From JAHZKN01 sp965250205 (GTDB lineage Bacteria > Pseudomonadota > Alphaproteobacteria > Rhizobiales > Hyphomicrobiaceae), in contig CBDFNK010000023.1 of NCBI GenBank assembly GCA_965250205.1, positions 124,001 to 188,000 on the forward strand: a stretch of DNA of 64,000 nucleotides, in the 5' to 3' direction. Below the pieces are notes generated by a model. The model was not told the DNA's origin. It searched no databases and was given only the letters and a program-made list of their open reading frames with translations. The translations under genes and the position numbers were made by a program. Shown here piece after piece: positions 1 through 8,718 of this stretch; within the stretch, counting starts at the first letter, position 1; each line of letters opens with the position of its first letter.

Positions 1-2
1 AC

Positions 3-215
3 AAAGTGATTGCAGAGGAAATTGGCAATTCGCGTGCAACACGTGCTGTCGGAACTGCGATTGGGAACAATCCAATTTCTTTCGTTGTGCCGTGTCACCG
101 CGTTGTTAGGGCAGATGGTGGCCTTGGCGGCTATCGCTGGGGCCTGACACGCAAGCGGGCGATGATTGGCTGGGAACTTGGCCAGCACCAAGCAAAGCGT
201 ACCCCGCAATTGTGA
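3..215 (+). CDS. methylated-DNA-protein cysteine methyltransferase, C-terminal end (partial)
   Basis: This is the last 70 codons of a gene that begins before the window. It contains the active-site motif PCHRVV (about residues 29-34 of the visible part), whose cysteine takes the alkyl group from O6-alkylguanine, followed by GGLGGYRWG and KRAMIGWE, the usual C-terminal helix of the Ogt/Ada methyltransferase domain. The upstream VGTAIGNNP stretch also fits the family. Whether it is a stand-alone Ogt or the end of an Ada-type fusion cannot be seen. It repairs alkylated DNA by suicide transfer. The frame stops at TGA 213-215. Confidence 0.9.
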   Translation, partial: KVIAEEIGNSRATRAVGTAIGNNPISFVVPCHRVVRADGGLGGYRWGLTRKRAMIGWELGQHQAKRTPQL

Positions 216-641
216 TATCCGAGGGTTGAATCTTGATTGATCGCAGATGTCCGGGGAGCGGAGCAGCGGCGCCTCTTAAAAAATGTTTCGGATGCAGCGC
301 AGGCTGCTCCGCCGATGAAAGGACGGTGACCACCGCGTCGTAGCCTGCGCATCCCGCAGACTTCACCAACGTACGAAATCGATGGCGGCAGACGGTCTCT
401 CGTAGAAGCCTATGTCCCGAGCCGCGACCCCTTCACCTCCCACTTGCAAACGGATACCGGCGCGCACCCAGATCCCCGAACAGTCAAGCGGGATGGGTCA
501 GAGTTTAATGTGAGAAGACAGAGTGGGGATTAGTTTTTTGTCTGAGATGCGGAGCGAGGGGGCTTCGTCGGACGCACTGTTAATCGGGCCTCTCCTAACC
601 GTGCGACTGCCCACTTTGCAGAGAATGCGGACTTATTGGCA
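216..641. other. intergenic, no gene recognised
   Basis: About 425 bases between the methyltransferase end and the convergent membrane-anchored unknown. The short open frames here have no recognisable motif or good ribosome binding site. I see no clear terminator or repeat. Confidence 0.5.
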
Positions 642-1241
642 TCATTGATCGTGGTTATTGTCCGCAATTCTAATTTCACCGGCCGCAATCATCTCACGAC
701 GCTTTTCAGCAACCAGGAATGTACGTTTCATCTCGTCGGGCACATCATAGTATTTCTTCCCCCTATCAAGGTAGCCTTGATAAGTCCCGTAAATGCGGTC
801 AGGAACGCAGCCTTCCATCGACATGCGAACTCCGGTGAGTGTCATCTTTTTAATGAACTTTTTCAGCCGTTCATTCGCCGCTTCATTGCTATTCTTGTAG
901 TCGGACAATTTAAACGTTGCTGGCATTAGCGTGCCTCGAATAAAGGCATCTTTCAGGGTTGTTTCAGAGATGCCTTCTAGAAGTTTAAACGACACGTCAA
1001 CGTCGCCGTTAAATCGTGGAATCTGTTGCGATTTTGGCAATGGATCGTGGCTTGCAGCTTTTTCGATGAGGCACTGGCAGACACGACCCTCTAGACCACC
1101 GGAAGCACATGCTGCGACGCGATCAGCCTTAAATTCCTCAAAATGAATTGCCTGGCTGGAGGTTGGCCTTATCAAAAAACTGTAGATACCGGCTACGGCT
1201 ACAAAACCAAATAGACCAATCAAATATCCAGATCGAAACAT
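642..1241 (-). CDS. membrane-anchored protein of unknown function
   Basis: A 199-residue protein with one N-terminal hydrophobic segment (about residues 5-24) and then a soluble, fairly charged domain, so probably anchored in the inner membrane and facing the periplasm. Three cysteines cluster near residues 45-57 (AACASGG and CQCLIEKA), and another lies near residue 144 (EGCVPDR). I do not recognise the family. The ATG at 1241 is chosen because the hydrophobic segment follows directly. It converges with the methyltransferase end and is followed upstream by the left end of an insertion sequence, so it may mark the edge of the original chromosome here. Confidence 0.6.
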   Translation of the reverse strand: MFRSGYLIGLFGFVAVAGIYSFLIRPTSSQAIHFEEFKADRVAACASGGLEGRVCQCLIEKAASHDPLPKSQQIPRFNGDVDVSFKLLEGISETTLKDAFIRGTLMPATFKLSDYKNSNEAANERLKKFIKKMTLTGVRMSMEGCVPDRIYGTYQGYLDRGKKYYDVPDEMKRTFLVAEKRREMIAAGEIRIADNNHDQ

Positions 1242-1353
1242 CTGTTCAGAGCCCCCTTTGTACCCAAACGTAGTGCAACAATAATAAGCACTCGTTGAAC
1301 AACAATTAACGATCCCATTTTATTTTTTGGACCACGGTGCTACTTCCGCTTAT

Positions 1354-3015
1354 GGCCGAGGGTGTGTGGAAACGCTCTGATCTGTTAATGTTGATGCATT
1401 AGCAGGAGGTTCGGCATGAAGCGTTTCATTGAAGGTGATGATCGGGCACAAGGGCTTTTGTTCCCGGACCATCTTGAAGACTTTATAAGTGAAGATAATC
1501 CAGTTCGTGCTGTTGATGCATTTGTTGATGCGCTTGATTTGGTCGACCTCGGTTTCGGCGAGGCGGCAGCGACGGGAAGACCCGGCTATCATCCATCGGT
1601 TCTGCTGAAGATTTATGTTTACGGTTATCTCAATCGGGTCCAGTCGAGCCGCCGTTTGGAATTGGAGGCTGGTCGCAATGTTGAAGTCATATGGCTGACC
1701 GGTCGTCTTGCGCCGGACTTCAAAACAATTGCGGACTTTCGACGTGATAACAGCAAGGCGATCCGAAAGGTATGCAGCCAATTCGTCATACTGTGTCGTC
1801 AGGTTGGGCTGCTCGACGGCAATGTTGTTGCAATTGATGGCAGCAAGTTCAAAGCCGTCAACAATAGAGACAGGAACTTCACACCCGCCAAGATGAAGCG
1901 ACGTATGGCAGACATTGAAGCTAGCATTGAGCGTTACCTTTCTAAGTTGGATGCTGCTGACCGCAACGAGCCTGCCTTACCAGCAGCCAAGATTACTCGA
2001 CTGCAGGAACGCATCGTTAAACTCAGGGAGCAGATGATAGAATTGAATGCCATCGATGCCGAGGTGCAAAAAGCACCCGATGCTCAGGTATCGTTGACTG
2101 ACCCCGACGCACGTTCCATGAGGCACCGAGGCGGAGGCATTGTCGGTTACAACGTACAGACAGCTGTTGATGTTGAACATCACCTGATCGTTGCGCATGA
2201 GGTAACATCATCTGGCAGTGATCGAGGGCAATTGGTGAAGATGGCCAATAAAGCGCGCCTGGCAGTTGGGAGCAAGGAAATCACTGTTGTTGCAGATCGG
2301 GGGTATTATGGTGGTGAACAACTATTTGAGTGTGTCAATAATGACATCATAACTTATGTGCCCAAGCCACTCACATCGAGCGGCACCAAACGAGGGTTAT
2401 TCATCAAGCAGGACTTTATCTACGACGCCAGGAACGATGTTTATGTTTGCCCGGCTGGCCAAATTCTAACCAAGGGCGCTCATCGGTCAGATCGCCAAAG
2501 CGACGTCAACTTCTACCGACATTTGACAGCCTGTCCGAATTGCCATCTCAAATCGCGCTGTACGACAGAGAAACTGCGCCGTATCCGACGTTGGGAGCAT
2601 GAGGATGTATTGGATGATATCGAGCGTAGGTTGGAAGAAAAACCCGATGCTATGCAGGTCCGAAGAGCAACGGTTGAGCACCCCTTTGGAACATTGAAGG
2701 CCTGGATGGGGTACACCCATTTCCTGACCCGAACACGAGAAAAGGTCGCCACTGAGATGAGCCTCCATGTCTTGGCCTATAACTTCAAACGCGTTCTCAA
2801 AATTATCGGTATCGGTCCACTGATGACAGCCCTGAAGGCGTAGTCGGGCAGAACAACCAACACTAATTATTAGCCAGTACGCGCCACCACAGCCCTTATT
2901 CGGTCAAACAGAACCCCTTTGGGACAAATTACGGCCTTGGAATAGCAAAACGCCAAAGACAGCAAAGCAGAGGCTCAAAGCACGCAATCAAATGCGTTTC
3001 CACACAGCCTCGGCC
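1354..3015 (+). mobile_element. IS1182-type insertion sequence
   Basis: A single transposase gene is bounded by inverted repeats. The left copy at 1354-1375 starts GGCCGAGGGTGTGTGG. The right copy at 2994-3015 is its reverse complement with one mismatch over 22 bases. Outside these arms the two sides diverge, so the true outermost ends may lie slightly further out (about 1341 and 3040) or one tip may have been lost. I could not identify a target-site duplication. The element appears complete and possibly active, since the transposase frame is unbroken. Confidence 0.8.
1416..2843 (+). CDS. IS1182 family transposase
   Basis: A full-length 475-residue transposase. The N-terminal domain carries the family pattern DNPVRAVDAFVDAL and GRPGYHPSVLLKIYVYGY (about residues 28-80). 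The DDE catalytic core includes VVAIDGSKFKAVN (near 147) and VVADRGYYGGEQ (near 290), and a late RATVEHPFGTLKAWMG segment supplies the conserved glutamate. A Cys-rich insert (TACPNCHLKSRC, near 370) is typical of the family. The ribosome binding site AGGAGG sits 6 bases before the ATG. It moves its own element by cut-and-paste chemistry. Confidence 0.93.
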   Translation: MKRFIEGDDRAQGLLFPDHLEDFISEDNPVRAVDAFVDALDLVDLGFGEAAATGRPGYHPSVLLKIYVYGYLNRVQSSRRLELEAGRNVEVIWLTGRLAPDFKTIADFRRDNSKAIRKVCSQFVILCRQVGLLDGNVVAIDGSKFKAVNNRDRNFTPAKMKRRMADIEASIERYLSKLDAADRNEPALPAAKITRLQERIVKLREQMIELNAIDAEVQKAPDAQVSLTDPDARSMRHRGGGIVGYNVQTAVDVEHHLIVAHEVTSSGSDRGQLVKMANKARLAVGSKEITVVADRGYYGGEQLFECVNNDIITYVPKPLTSSGTKRGLFIKQDFIYDARNDVYVCPAGQILTKGAHRSDRQSDVNFYRHLTACPNCHLKSRCTTEKLRRIRRWEHEDVLDDIERRLEEKPDAMQVRRATVEHPFGTLKAWMGYTHFLTRTREKVATEMSLHVLAYNFKRVLKIIGIGPLMTALKA

Positions 3016-3107
3016 GATAGTGTTGCAAAAGTCGGTTTTTCTTGATGGACTGCCCTGGTCAGGTGAGCAGATGCACTTTGGCGACGAGGTTTGTCACGTT
3101 TGATTGT

Positions 3108-3667
3108 TTATGCGAGCTGCGCCACCTCCCTCAGCTTGGTCATTTTTCTCAAATTTTGGGCGATTGCAGCGAGGGTAAACTCATCTTGGACACCGGTTGG
3201 CCCACGTAGCCGCAAGCGACCCATCTTCAAGATGCGTTTCAGGTGGGCAAACGCCATATCGACTTTCTTTCTCTGCCGTCTCGTTTCTTCGTAAGCCGTC
3301 GTCTTTGAGATTGCACGGGTGACATCTCGTGCCGGCTCATAGATGCTGCGGGTGACTTTACGCCTTACGGAGTTTGGGCAGCAACGTTCTTTCAGCGGGC
3401 ATGCCTCGCAGTCGCTACGGTCGGCAAAGTAGCGCAGTGCATCGCGCCATGTCGTGTTGTCCGACTTGTTTGAGCGTTTTGCCCGCTGGGCAGATGTAGG
3501 TATTGGCCTCATCGTCGAAAGCGAAGTCTGCGCGCGAGAACGTGCCATCATGGCGCTTGGACTTGTCGATGACCGGAATGTGCGGTTCGATAGCAGTTTC
3601 ATTCACGAGCCAGCCAAGGTTGTCTGCTGAGCCGTAAGCGGTATCGCCAACCAACCACTTTGGTTTA
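3108..3667 (-). pseudogene. IS1182-like transposase remnant, frameshifted and truncated
   Basis: Two overlapping minus-strand frames together make the C-terminal half of a second, different IS1182/IS5-like transposase. The first reads GDTAYGSADNLGWLVNE through YICPAGKTLKQ. The second, after a frameshift near 3470-3490, reads DCEACPLKERCCPNS and KKVDMAFAHLKRILKMGRL to the stop at 3108. The N-terminal half is missing: the frame is cut at 3667 exactly where the IS1595-type element starts. It is not related to the intact transposase next door beyond family level. Not functional. Confidence 0.85.
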
Positions 3668-4384
3668 GGGGCTGCCCTAGATAACTGCTAATGGGGTTAT
3701 CGTGGGAGGCATGAGAAAGAGCCGTCTGAGCCGATCAAAACAGAACCGCTTGATTGAGCATTTCGTTGCCGCAACGACAGCACGAACGGCTGCCAGCCTT
3801 GGCGGTGTTCACCACAACACTGCTGCATACTATTTTCTTCGCCTGAGAGAGAGCATCGCCTGTGAGCTGGAGGCTGAGAACGAGGCCATGTTCGGCGGTG
3901 AGATCGAGGTAGATGAAAGCTCTTTCAGTGGTAAGCGCAAGGGTAAACGCGGACGGGGTGCAGCCGGCAAAGTGCCGGTGTTTGGCTTATTAAACAGGGG
4001 TGGGAAGGTTTATGTCAAGATCATTCCCGATGCCAAATCGGCAACGCTGATGCCGATCATCGAACGCAAAGTGGTGCCGGACAGCATCGTTTATACTGAC
4101 TGCTGGCGCGGCTACAATGTGCTGGATGTTTCGGACTTCCACCACTTTCGCATCAACCACTCAAAACTCTTCGCCGACCGTCACAATCATATCAATGGCA
4201 TCGAGAATTTCTGGAACCAGACCAAGCGCAACATGCGCAAATTCAACGGTGTTCCAAAGGCCCAATTTGGGCTATATTTGAAGGAATGTGAGTGGAGATT
4301 TAACAACTCTGAGCCATTAAGCCAGTTATCACAGCTAAGATAATGGGTTAAGAAGCATTTGAACTAGTTATCTAGGGCAGCCCC
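3668..4384 (+). mobile_element. IS1595-type insertion sequence
   Basis: A 717-base element with perfect 19-base terminal inverted repeats: GGGGCTGCCCTAGATAACT at 3668-3686 and its exact reverse complement at 4366-4384. It carries one ISXO2-like transposase. IS1595 elements usually make an 8-bp target duplication, but the flanking 8-mers here (TTGGTTTA on the left, AAAGAAAT on the right) do not match. This suggests that a deletion or recombination next to the element removed one flank, in keeping with the truncated transposase on its left. Confidence 0.9.
3711..4343 (+). CDS. IS1595 family (ISXO2-like) transposase
   Basis: A 210-residue transposase with an N-terminal helix-turn-helix (TARTAASLGGVHHNTAAYYF) and the ISXO2-like DDE domain: GEIEVDESSFSGKRKGKRGRG, VYTDCWRGY and the late N-H-I-N-GIENFWNQ motif with FKECEWRFN-like spacing at the C-terminus. 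The ATG at 3711 is preferred over the GTG at 3702 because GGGAGG lies just before it and most relatives start MRKSRLS. The frame is intact and the element has perfect ends, so it may still transpose. Confidence 0.92.
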   Translation: MRKSRLSRSKQNRLIEHFVAATTARTAASLGGVHHNTAAYYFLRLRESIACELEAENEAMFGGEIEVDESSFSGKRKGKRGRGAAGKVPVFGLLNRGGKVYVKIIPDAKSATLMPIIERKVVPDSIVYTDCWRGYNVLDVSDFHHFRINHSKLFADRHNHINGIENFWNQTKRNMRKFNGVPKAQFGLYLKECEWRFNNSEPLSQLSQLR

Positions 4385-4441
4385 AAAGAAATTTTTTATG
4401 ATTAGCCACTATTGATAGATCGACTAAACAGAAAGTATCAC

Positions 4442-5014
4442 GTGCAAATCACTCCACTCAAAATCTCCGGCGTAAAGCTAATTGTTCCAACCGTGCATCG
4501 CGACACGCGTGGTTTTTTTTGTGAAACGTTCAGCGAAAGAGCGCTTCGTGACGGTGGGATTGACGCAGCATTCGTACAGGACAATCATTCGTTATCAGTT
4601 GCAAAGGGCGTCGTACGTGGTCTCCACTATCAGACCCCACCGCATGCGCAAGGGAAATTGGTGCGGGTCGCACGCGGATCAATTGTCGATGTCGCCGTCG
4701 ATATCCGTATCGGATCACCAACCTTTGGTCAGCACGTAGCTCAATTGCTTTCAGCTGAAAACTTTCACCAACTGTGGGTGCCCGCGGGGTTCGCGCACGG
4801 GTTCACAACCTTAGAGCCGAACACCGAAGTATTTTATAAGGTCACCGATTATTATGCGCCTGCGTGTGATCGGGGTCTCGCGTGGGATGATCCAGCGTTG
4901 GCCATTGATTGGAAGGTGAAGCTGAAAGATGCTGTGTTGTCAGATAAGGACCAGGAACACCCAGTTCTAGGCGATCTAGAGCCCGCCTTCACCTATTCAG
5001 CACCTGCCGAGTAG
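4442..5014 (+). CDS. rfbC: dTDP-4-dehydrorhamnose 3,5-epimerase
   Basis: A 190-residue cupin-fold epimerase that inverts C3 and C5 of dTDP-4-keto-6-deoxyglucose, the third step of dTDP-L-rhamnose synthesis. It shows the family signatures DTRGFFCETF, FVQDNHSLS, GVVRGLHYQ with the catalytic histidine, KLVRVARGSIVDVAVD, and WVPAGFAHGF. The GTG at 4442 is chosen because it gives the usual length and N-terminus; a TTG at 4412 is possible but adds residues not typical of the family. It is the first gene of rfbC-B-D-A and begins only 57 bases past the IS1595-type element, so its native promoter may have been replaced or lost. Confidence 0.93.
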   Translation: MQITPLKISGVKLIVPTVHRDTRGFFCETFSERALRDGGIDAAFVQDNHSLSVAKGVVRGLHYQTPPHAQGKLVRVARGSIVDVAVDIRIGSPTFGQHVAQLLSAENFHQLWVPAGFAHGFTTLEPNTEVFYKVTDYYAPACDRGLAWDDPALAIDWKVKLKDAVLSDKDQEHPVLGDLEPAFTYSAPAE

Positions 5015-5077
5015 GCTAAAAAGAGGTGTGATTCGGACCTTTATCTGTGCTGCTGAGAACGGCTTCAGGGAGCCCTC

Positions 5078-6169
5078 ATGAAAATCCTCGTTACAGGTGG
5101 CGCTGGCTTTATTGGCTCGGCTCTTTGCCGCTATCTCATCTCAGACATTGGCGTTTCAGTGTTGAATGTCGACAAGCTGACCTACGCAGCTAACCTTCAT
5201 TCACTAGATCCCATTGCAGGTGATAACCGCTATCAATTCCTGCAGTCTGATATCTGCGACGCCGACGCCATGCACCAGGCGATGCAATCATTCCAGCCAG
5301 ATGGTGTCATCCATCTGGCTGCAGAAAGTCATGTGGATCGTTCGATCACCGGTTCAGCAGCATTTGTAGAGACCAATATCCTTGGTACATATGTCTTGTT
5401 GGAAGCCGCACGCGCCTATTGGTCTGGCCTTAAAGCAGCGCGACGCGAAACGTTTCGTTTTTTGCATGTCTCAACTGATGAGGTTTACGGATCGTTAGGC
5501 GCTGAAGGATTGTTTCGCGAAGATACAGCCTATGACCCAAGCTCACCTTATTCCGCGAGCAAAGCTGCGTCCGATCATTTGGCTGCTGCCTGGCAACGCA
5601 CGTATGGTTTTCCAAGTTTGATTTCCAATTGCTCTAACAACTACGGCCCCTATCAATTTCCCGAAAAATTGATTCCGCTGATGATTTTAAATGCGTGTGA
5701 CGGCAAGCCTCTGCCTATCTATGGTAATGGTCAGAACGTCCGTGATTGGCTCTATGTCGATGATCATGCCCGCGCGCTATACACGATTTTGACCAAAGGT
5801 CAGGTCGGTGAGACGTATAACGTCGGTGGTCGCAACGAGCAGAGCAATCTTAGCGTGGTTGAAACCATCTGCAGCCTGCTGGATGACGTGCGCTCCAAAG
5901 AAAAGTCCCATCATGATCTGGTGACATTTGTGGCAGATCGACCGGGCCATGATCAACGCTATGCCATTGACGCGAGCAAACTCGAGCGAGAACTTGGGTG
6001 GCACGCTGAGGAAAACTTTGAAACGGGCATTAAGAAGACCGTTGAGTGGTATCTCGATAACGCAAGCTGGTGGCAACCATTGCGTGACAGGATTTATCAA
6101 GGCGAACGGTTAGGGTTGGTTGGAAAATCAGGCCATGCTGACAAAGCGCGCAGTGGAGGAAGTGTGTGA
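5078..6169 (+). CDS. rfbB: dTDP-glucose 4,6-dehydratase
   Basis: A 363-residue extended short-chain dehydrogenase that oxidises, dehydrates and reduces dTDP-glucose to dTDP-4-keto-6-deoxyglucose. The NAD-binding motif is TGGAGFIGSAL at the N-terminus. HLAAESHVDRSI, the FLHVSTDEVYGSL segment and the YSASKAASDH catalytic tyrosine-lysine pair follow, then the substrate-binding NNYGPYQFPEK. Length is usual. It lies 63 bases after rfbC and overlaps rfbD by 4 bases (GTGA), which indicates one operon with coupled translation. Confidence 0.96.
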   Translation: MKILVTGGAGFIGSALCRYLISDIGVSVLNVDKLTYAANLHSLDPIAGDNRYQFLQSDICDADAMHQAMQSFQPDGVIHLAAESHVDRSITGSAAFVETNILGTYVLLEAARAYWSGLKAARRETFRFLHVSTDEVYGSLGAEGLFREDTAYDPSSPYSASKAASDHLAAAWQRTYGFPSLISNCSNNYGPYQFPEKLIPLMILNACDGKPLPIYGNGQNVRDWLYVDDHARALYTILTKGQVGETYNVGGRNEQSNLSVVETICSLLDDVRSKEKSHHDLVTFVADRPGHDQRYAIDASKLERELGWHAEENFETGIKKTVEWYLDNASWWQPLRDRIYQGERLGLVGKSGHADKARSGGSV

Positions 6170-7047
6170 AGCTCCTGGTGATTGGTAGAAGCGGACAGGT
6201 TGCCCAGGCGCTTGGGGCCTTCGATGGTGAAGGTAGACAGCAGATCATTACGTTGGGTCGCCCAGAGATTGATCTTACCGTGCCTGAAACGGTGCATAAT
6301 GGGATCAGGGTCAATCAGCCGGATGTTGTCATCAATGCTGGCGCCTACACAGCGGTTGATCAAGCTGAGACAGAGCGCGATTCTGCGTTCGCAATTAATG
6401 ATTTAGGTGCTGGGGTTGTCGCCGAGGCTTGTACGCACTTCGACGTCCCGCTCATTCACATCTCAACAGACTATGTTTTTGATGGTAGCAAGAAGATGCC
6501 CTATCGCGAGGCTGATCCGGTTGCTCCGCTCGGGGTTTATGGCCAAAGCAAATATGCCGGCGAACAGCGTGTTAGGACGTTATGTCCGCACCACGTCATC
6601 TTGCGCACGGCTTGGGTCTTTAGCCCGTACGGTAAGAACTTTGTGAAGACAATGCTTCAGTTGGCCCGAAACCGTGATGAAGTTTCAGTCGTCAATGATC
6701 AGGTAGGTTCACCGACATATGCGCCGCACCTGGCAGGGGCCATTATTGAAGTTTCCTGTCAGATCCACAGCGACGGTGATGGGGCGCCATGGGGGACCTA
6801 CCATGCGGCGGGCAGTGGCGAGGCATCATGGTTTGATGTTGCCCAAAAAACTTTTGCCGTATCGGAAACGCTGGGCGGTGTGACGGCGGAAGTCATTTCC
6901 ATTCCCTCATCAGATTATCCAACACCAGCCAAGAGGCCAGCCAATTCGCGCCTTGATTGTGAAAACCTTAAGCAAAACTTTGCTATCACTATGGCCAATT
7001 GGGAACGTGGCGTTGAAGACTGTGTGCGCCACCTGGGCGTGCGCTAG
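6166..7047 (+). CDS. rfbD: dTDP-4-dehydrorhamnose reductase
   Basis: A 293-residue NAD(P)H-dependent reductase making dTDP-L-rhamnose, the last step of the pathway. It starts at GTG 6166 inside the end of rfbB. Motifs are GRSGQVAQAL (cofactor binding), VINAGAYTAVDQAE, HISTDYVFDG, and YGQSKYAGEQ with the catalytic Tyr-x3-Lys. Rhamnose made here would feed O-antigen, capsule or glycolipid synthesis, but no glycosyltransferase is present in the window. Confidence 0.95.
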   Translation: MKLLVIGRSGQVAQALGAFDGEGRQQIITLGRPEIDLTVPETVHNGIRVNQPDVVINAGAYTAVDQAETERDSAFAINDLGAGVVAEACTHFDVPLIHISTDYVFDGSKKMPYREADPVAPLGVYGQSKYAGEQRVRTLCPHHVILRTAWVFSPYGKNFVKTMLQLARNRDEVSVVNDQVGSPTYAPHLAGAIIEVSCQIHSDGDGAPWGTYHAAGSGEASWFDVAQKTFAVSETLGGVTAEVISIPSSDYPTPAKRPANSRLDCENLKQNFAITMANWERGVEDCVRHLGVR

Positions 7048-7124
7048 AGCAAGCCTAGCGTTCAGTCAAACGCAGATAAATGATCTATCGTGATCAGCGG
7101 CGTGAAGAAAATTGGGAGCGGATG

Positions 7125-8003
7125 ATGAAAGGTATTGTTTTGGCTGGTGGTAAGGGCACGCGTCTTTATCCGATGACTCTGGTCACCTCCAAGCAGCTGC
7201 TGCCCGTTTATGACAAGCCGATGATCTATTACCCGCTGACCACACTGATGATGGCTGGCATACGCGATATTTTGATTATCTCAACACCAGAAGACATTCC
7301 CAAATTTCAAAGTCTGCTGGGTTCCGGCGAGAGCTGGGGCTTAAGGTTATCGTATGCAGAACAACCAGATCCAGGTGGGCTCGCTCAGGCTTATATTATT
7401 GGCGCTGACTTTGTGGCCGGTCAACCGTCAGCGCTTATTTTGGGTGATAACATTTACTACGGACATGGTCTTGGTGAGATGTTGCAGACTGCTAAGGCGC
7501 ACACAAAAGGTGCAACAGTATTTGCCTATCATGTCCATGATCCAGAACGCTATGGCGTGGTGGCGTTCGATGAAAATGGCAAAGCGCGGTCCATTGAAGA
7601 AAAACCAACGTCTCCAAAATCCAACTGGGTTGTCACCGGCCTCTATTTCTACGACTCGCGTGTCGTTGACGTTGCTGCCAATCTCAAACCCTCACCGCGT
7701 GGTGAACTTGAAATCACTGACGTCAATGCAGACTACTTGGCCCGTGGAGAACTCAACGTTGAGCGCATGGGGCGTGGATTTGCTTGGCTTGATACCGGTA
7801 CCCCCGGCTCGCTCAATGAGGCATCGGATTTTGTGCGTGCATTGGAGCAGCGTCAGGGTTACCGGATTGCCTGCCCGGAAGAGGTGGCATTTCGGATGAA
7901 TTTCATCTCGCGTAAGGATCTCCTGGCACGGGGCACGGAGCTTGAAAAATCAGATTATGGCCAATACCTGATCCAAGTGGCCGAGGGGCTTGGTGAGGCC
8001 TAA
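7125..8003 (+). CDS. rfbA: glucose-1-phosphate thymidylyltransferase
   Basis: A 292-residue nucleotidyltransferase that makes dTDP-glucose from dTTP and glucose-1-phosphate, the entry step of the rhamnose pathway. It starts MKGIVLAGGKGTRLYP with the nucleotide-binding signature, then SKQLLPVYDKPMIYYPL, LILGDNIYYG and GRGFAWLDTGTP. The ATG at 7125 is preferred because GGGAG sits 6 bases upstream and it gives the family length; an ATG at 7122 and an extended start at 7080 are also open. It is the last gene of the rfbC-B-D-A cluster. Confidence 0.95.
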   Translation: MKGIVLAGGKGTRLYPMTLVTSKQLLPVYDKPMIYYPLTTLMMAGIRDILIISTPEDIPKFQSLLGSGESWGLRLSYAEQPDPGGLAQAYIIGADFVAGQPSALILGDNIYYGHGLGEMLQTAKAHTKGATVFAYHVHDPERYGVVAFDENGKARSIEEKPTSPKSNWVVTGLYFYDSRVVDVAANLKPSPRGELEITDVNADYLARGELNVERMGRGFAWLDTGTPGSLNEASDFVRALEQRQGYRIACPEEVAFRMNFISRKDLLARGTELEKSDYGQYLIQVAEGLGEA

Positions 8004-8056
8004 AATGGGCCTTCGAAGGGGGCTTCCTTGCTTTGGGCGCCACTACATCAGCTGGC

Positions 8057-8212
8057 CTACTTGTCTTCGAGAAAATCGAAAAATACATCATCGGGCTGAT
8101 GCACGACTGCCAAGTCCACCTCCACTGTGAGTCCGAGCATTTCGACAACGGGATCGCCACTTGGCAGGCATTCGGCCACAACGAAGGTGAACACGCGAAT
8201 CACTGTTCTCAT
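8057..8212 (-). CDS. small acidic protein translationally coupled to ardA
   Basis: A 51-residue open frame whose ATG (8212-8210) overlaps the ardA stop codon by 4 bases (ATGA). It reads MRTVIRVFTFVVAECLPSGD at the start, continues with VVEMLGLTVEVDLAVVHQ and ends in a strongly acidic tail, DDVFFDFLEDK. The tight overlap and protein-like composition argue that it is a real gene made together with ArdA. I do not recognise a family. Its acidic tail invites the idea of a second DNA-mimic or nuclease inhibitor, but that is inference only. It could also be a chance ORF. Confidence 0.55.
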   Translation of the reverse strand: MRTVIRVFTFVVAECLPSGDPVVEMLGLTVEVDLAVVHQPDDVFFDFLEDK

Positions 8213-8718
8213 TCGCACCGATAAATAATGTTTTCTCTGGCAACGATTGTCTTGACGTAGTCGTGTGCCAGATCACGGGCGAACGCGTCATAATCAAAGT
8301 AAGTTTTCAGAGCGTCGGGGATGTCGCCAAGCAGGCCTTCTTCGACAAATTCGATGGCCAAATCATTCATCCTGTCGAGATAATAAATCTGGACATCAAA
8401 GTTGGCAGGAATGACGGTATTTGGGTCAAACTCGTAGCCGCAGTCTCCGACGGCAATAATAAAGGCGAACTTATCTTCTCTGTGCCACGTGTCAGCAGCT
8501 TTAAAAAACGCGGCAAAGTTCGCCTGACTGAGCTGCCAGGCCCTAGCGAGCGCGACATCAATGCTCTCGCTATTTGTCATCTGAATTTCAAATTCCTCGA
8601 CCTGCTCGCCCCAACCGTCCTTGATGGTTGGATAAGTCGCAGTGTATTCTTCGCTTGATCGAAAATAAAATCCTTCAACTTCGAGATTATAGGGTTGGGC
8701 GTAGAGAGTGGGTTGCAT
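8209..8718 (-). CDS. ardA: antirestriction protein ArdA
   Basis: A 169-residue acidic protein of the ArdA family, DNA mimics that block type I restriction enzymes and help plasmids and conjugative elements enter new hosts. Family features seen are the N-terminal PTLYAQPYN start, the acidic composition throughout, DNFDVQIYYLD-like spacing and the late block FVEEGLLGDIPDALKTYFDY, then DAFARDLAHDY, which matches the antirestriction motif region. The ATG at 8718 is chosen because GAGG lies 6 bases upstream; the frame opens further upstream without a better start. Its presence marks the surrounding region as plasmid- or ICE-derived. Confidence 0.88.
   Translation of the reverse strand: MQPTLYAQPYNLEVEGFYFRSSEEYTATYPTIKDGWGEQVEEFEIQMTNSESIDVALARAWQLSQANFAAFFKAADTWHREDKFAFIIAVGDCGYEFDPNTVIPANFDVQIYYLDRMNDLAIEFVEEGLLGDIPDALKTYFDYDAFARDLAHDYVKTIVARENIIYRCE

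Noticed and set aside
1350..1781. A minus-strand gene overlapping the IS1182-type transposase
   Set aside because: It is the complement of the well-supported transposase frame and shows no motif of its own.
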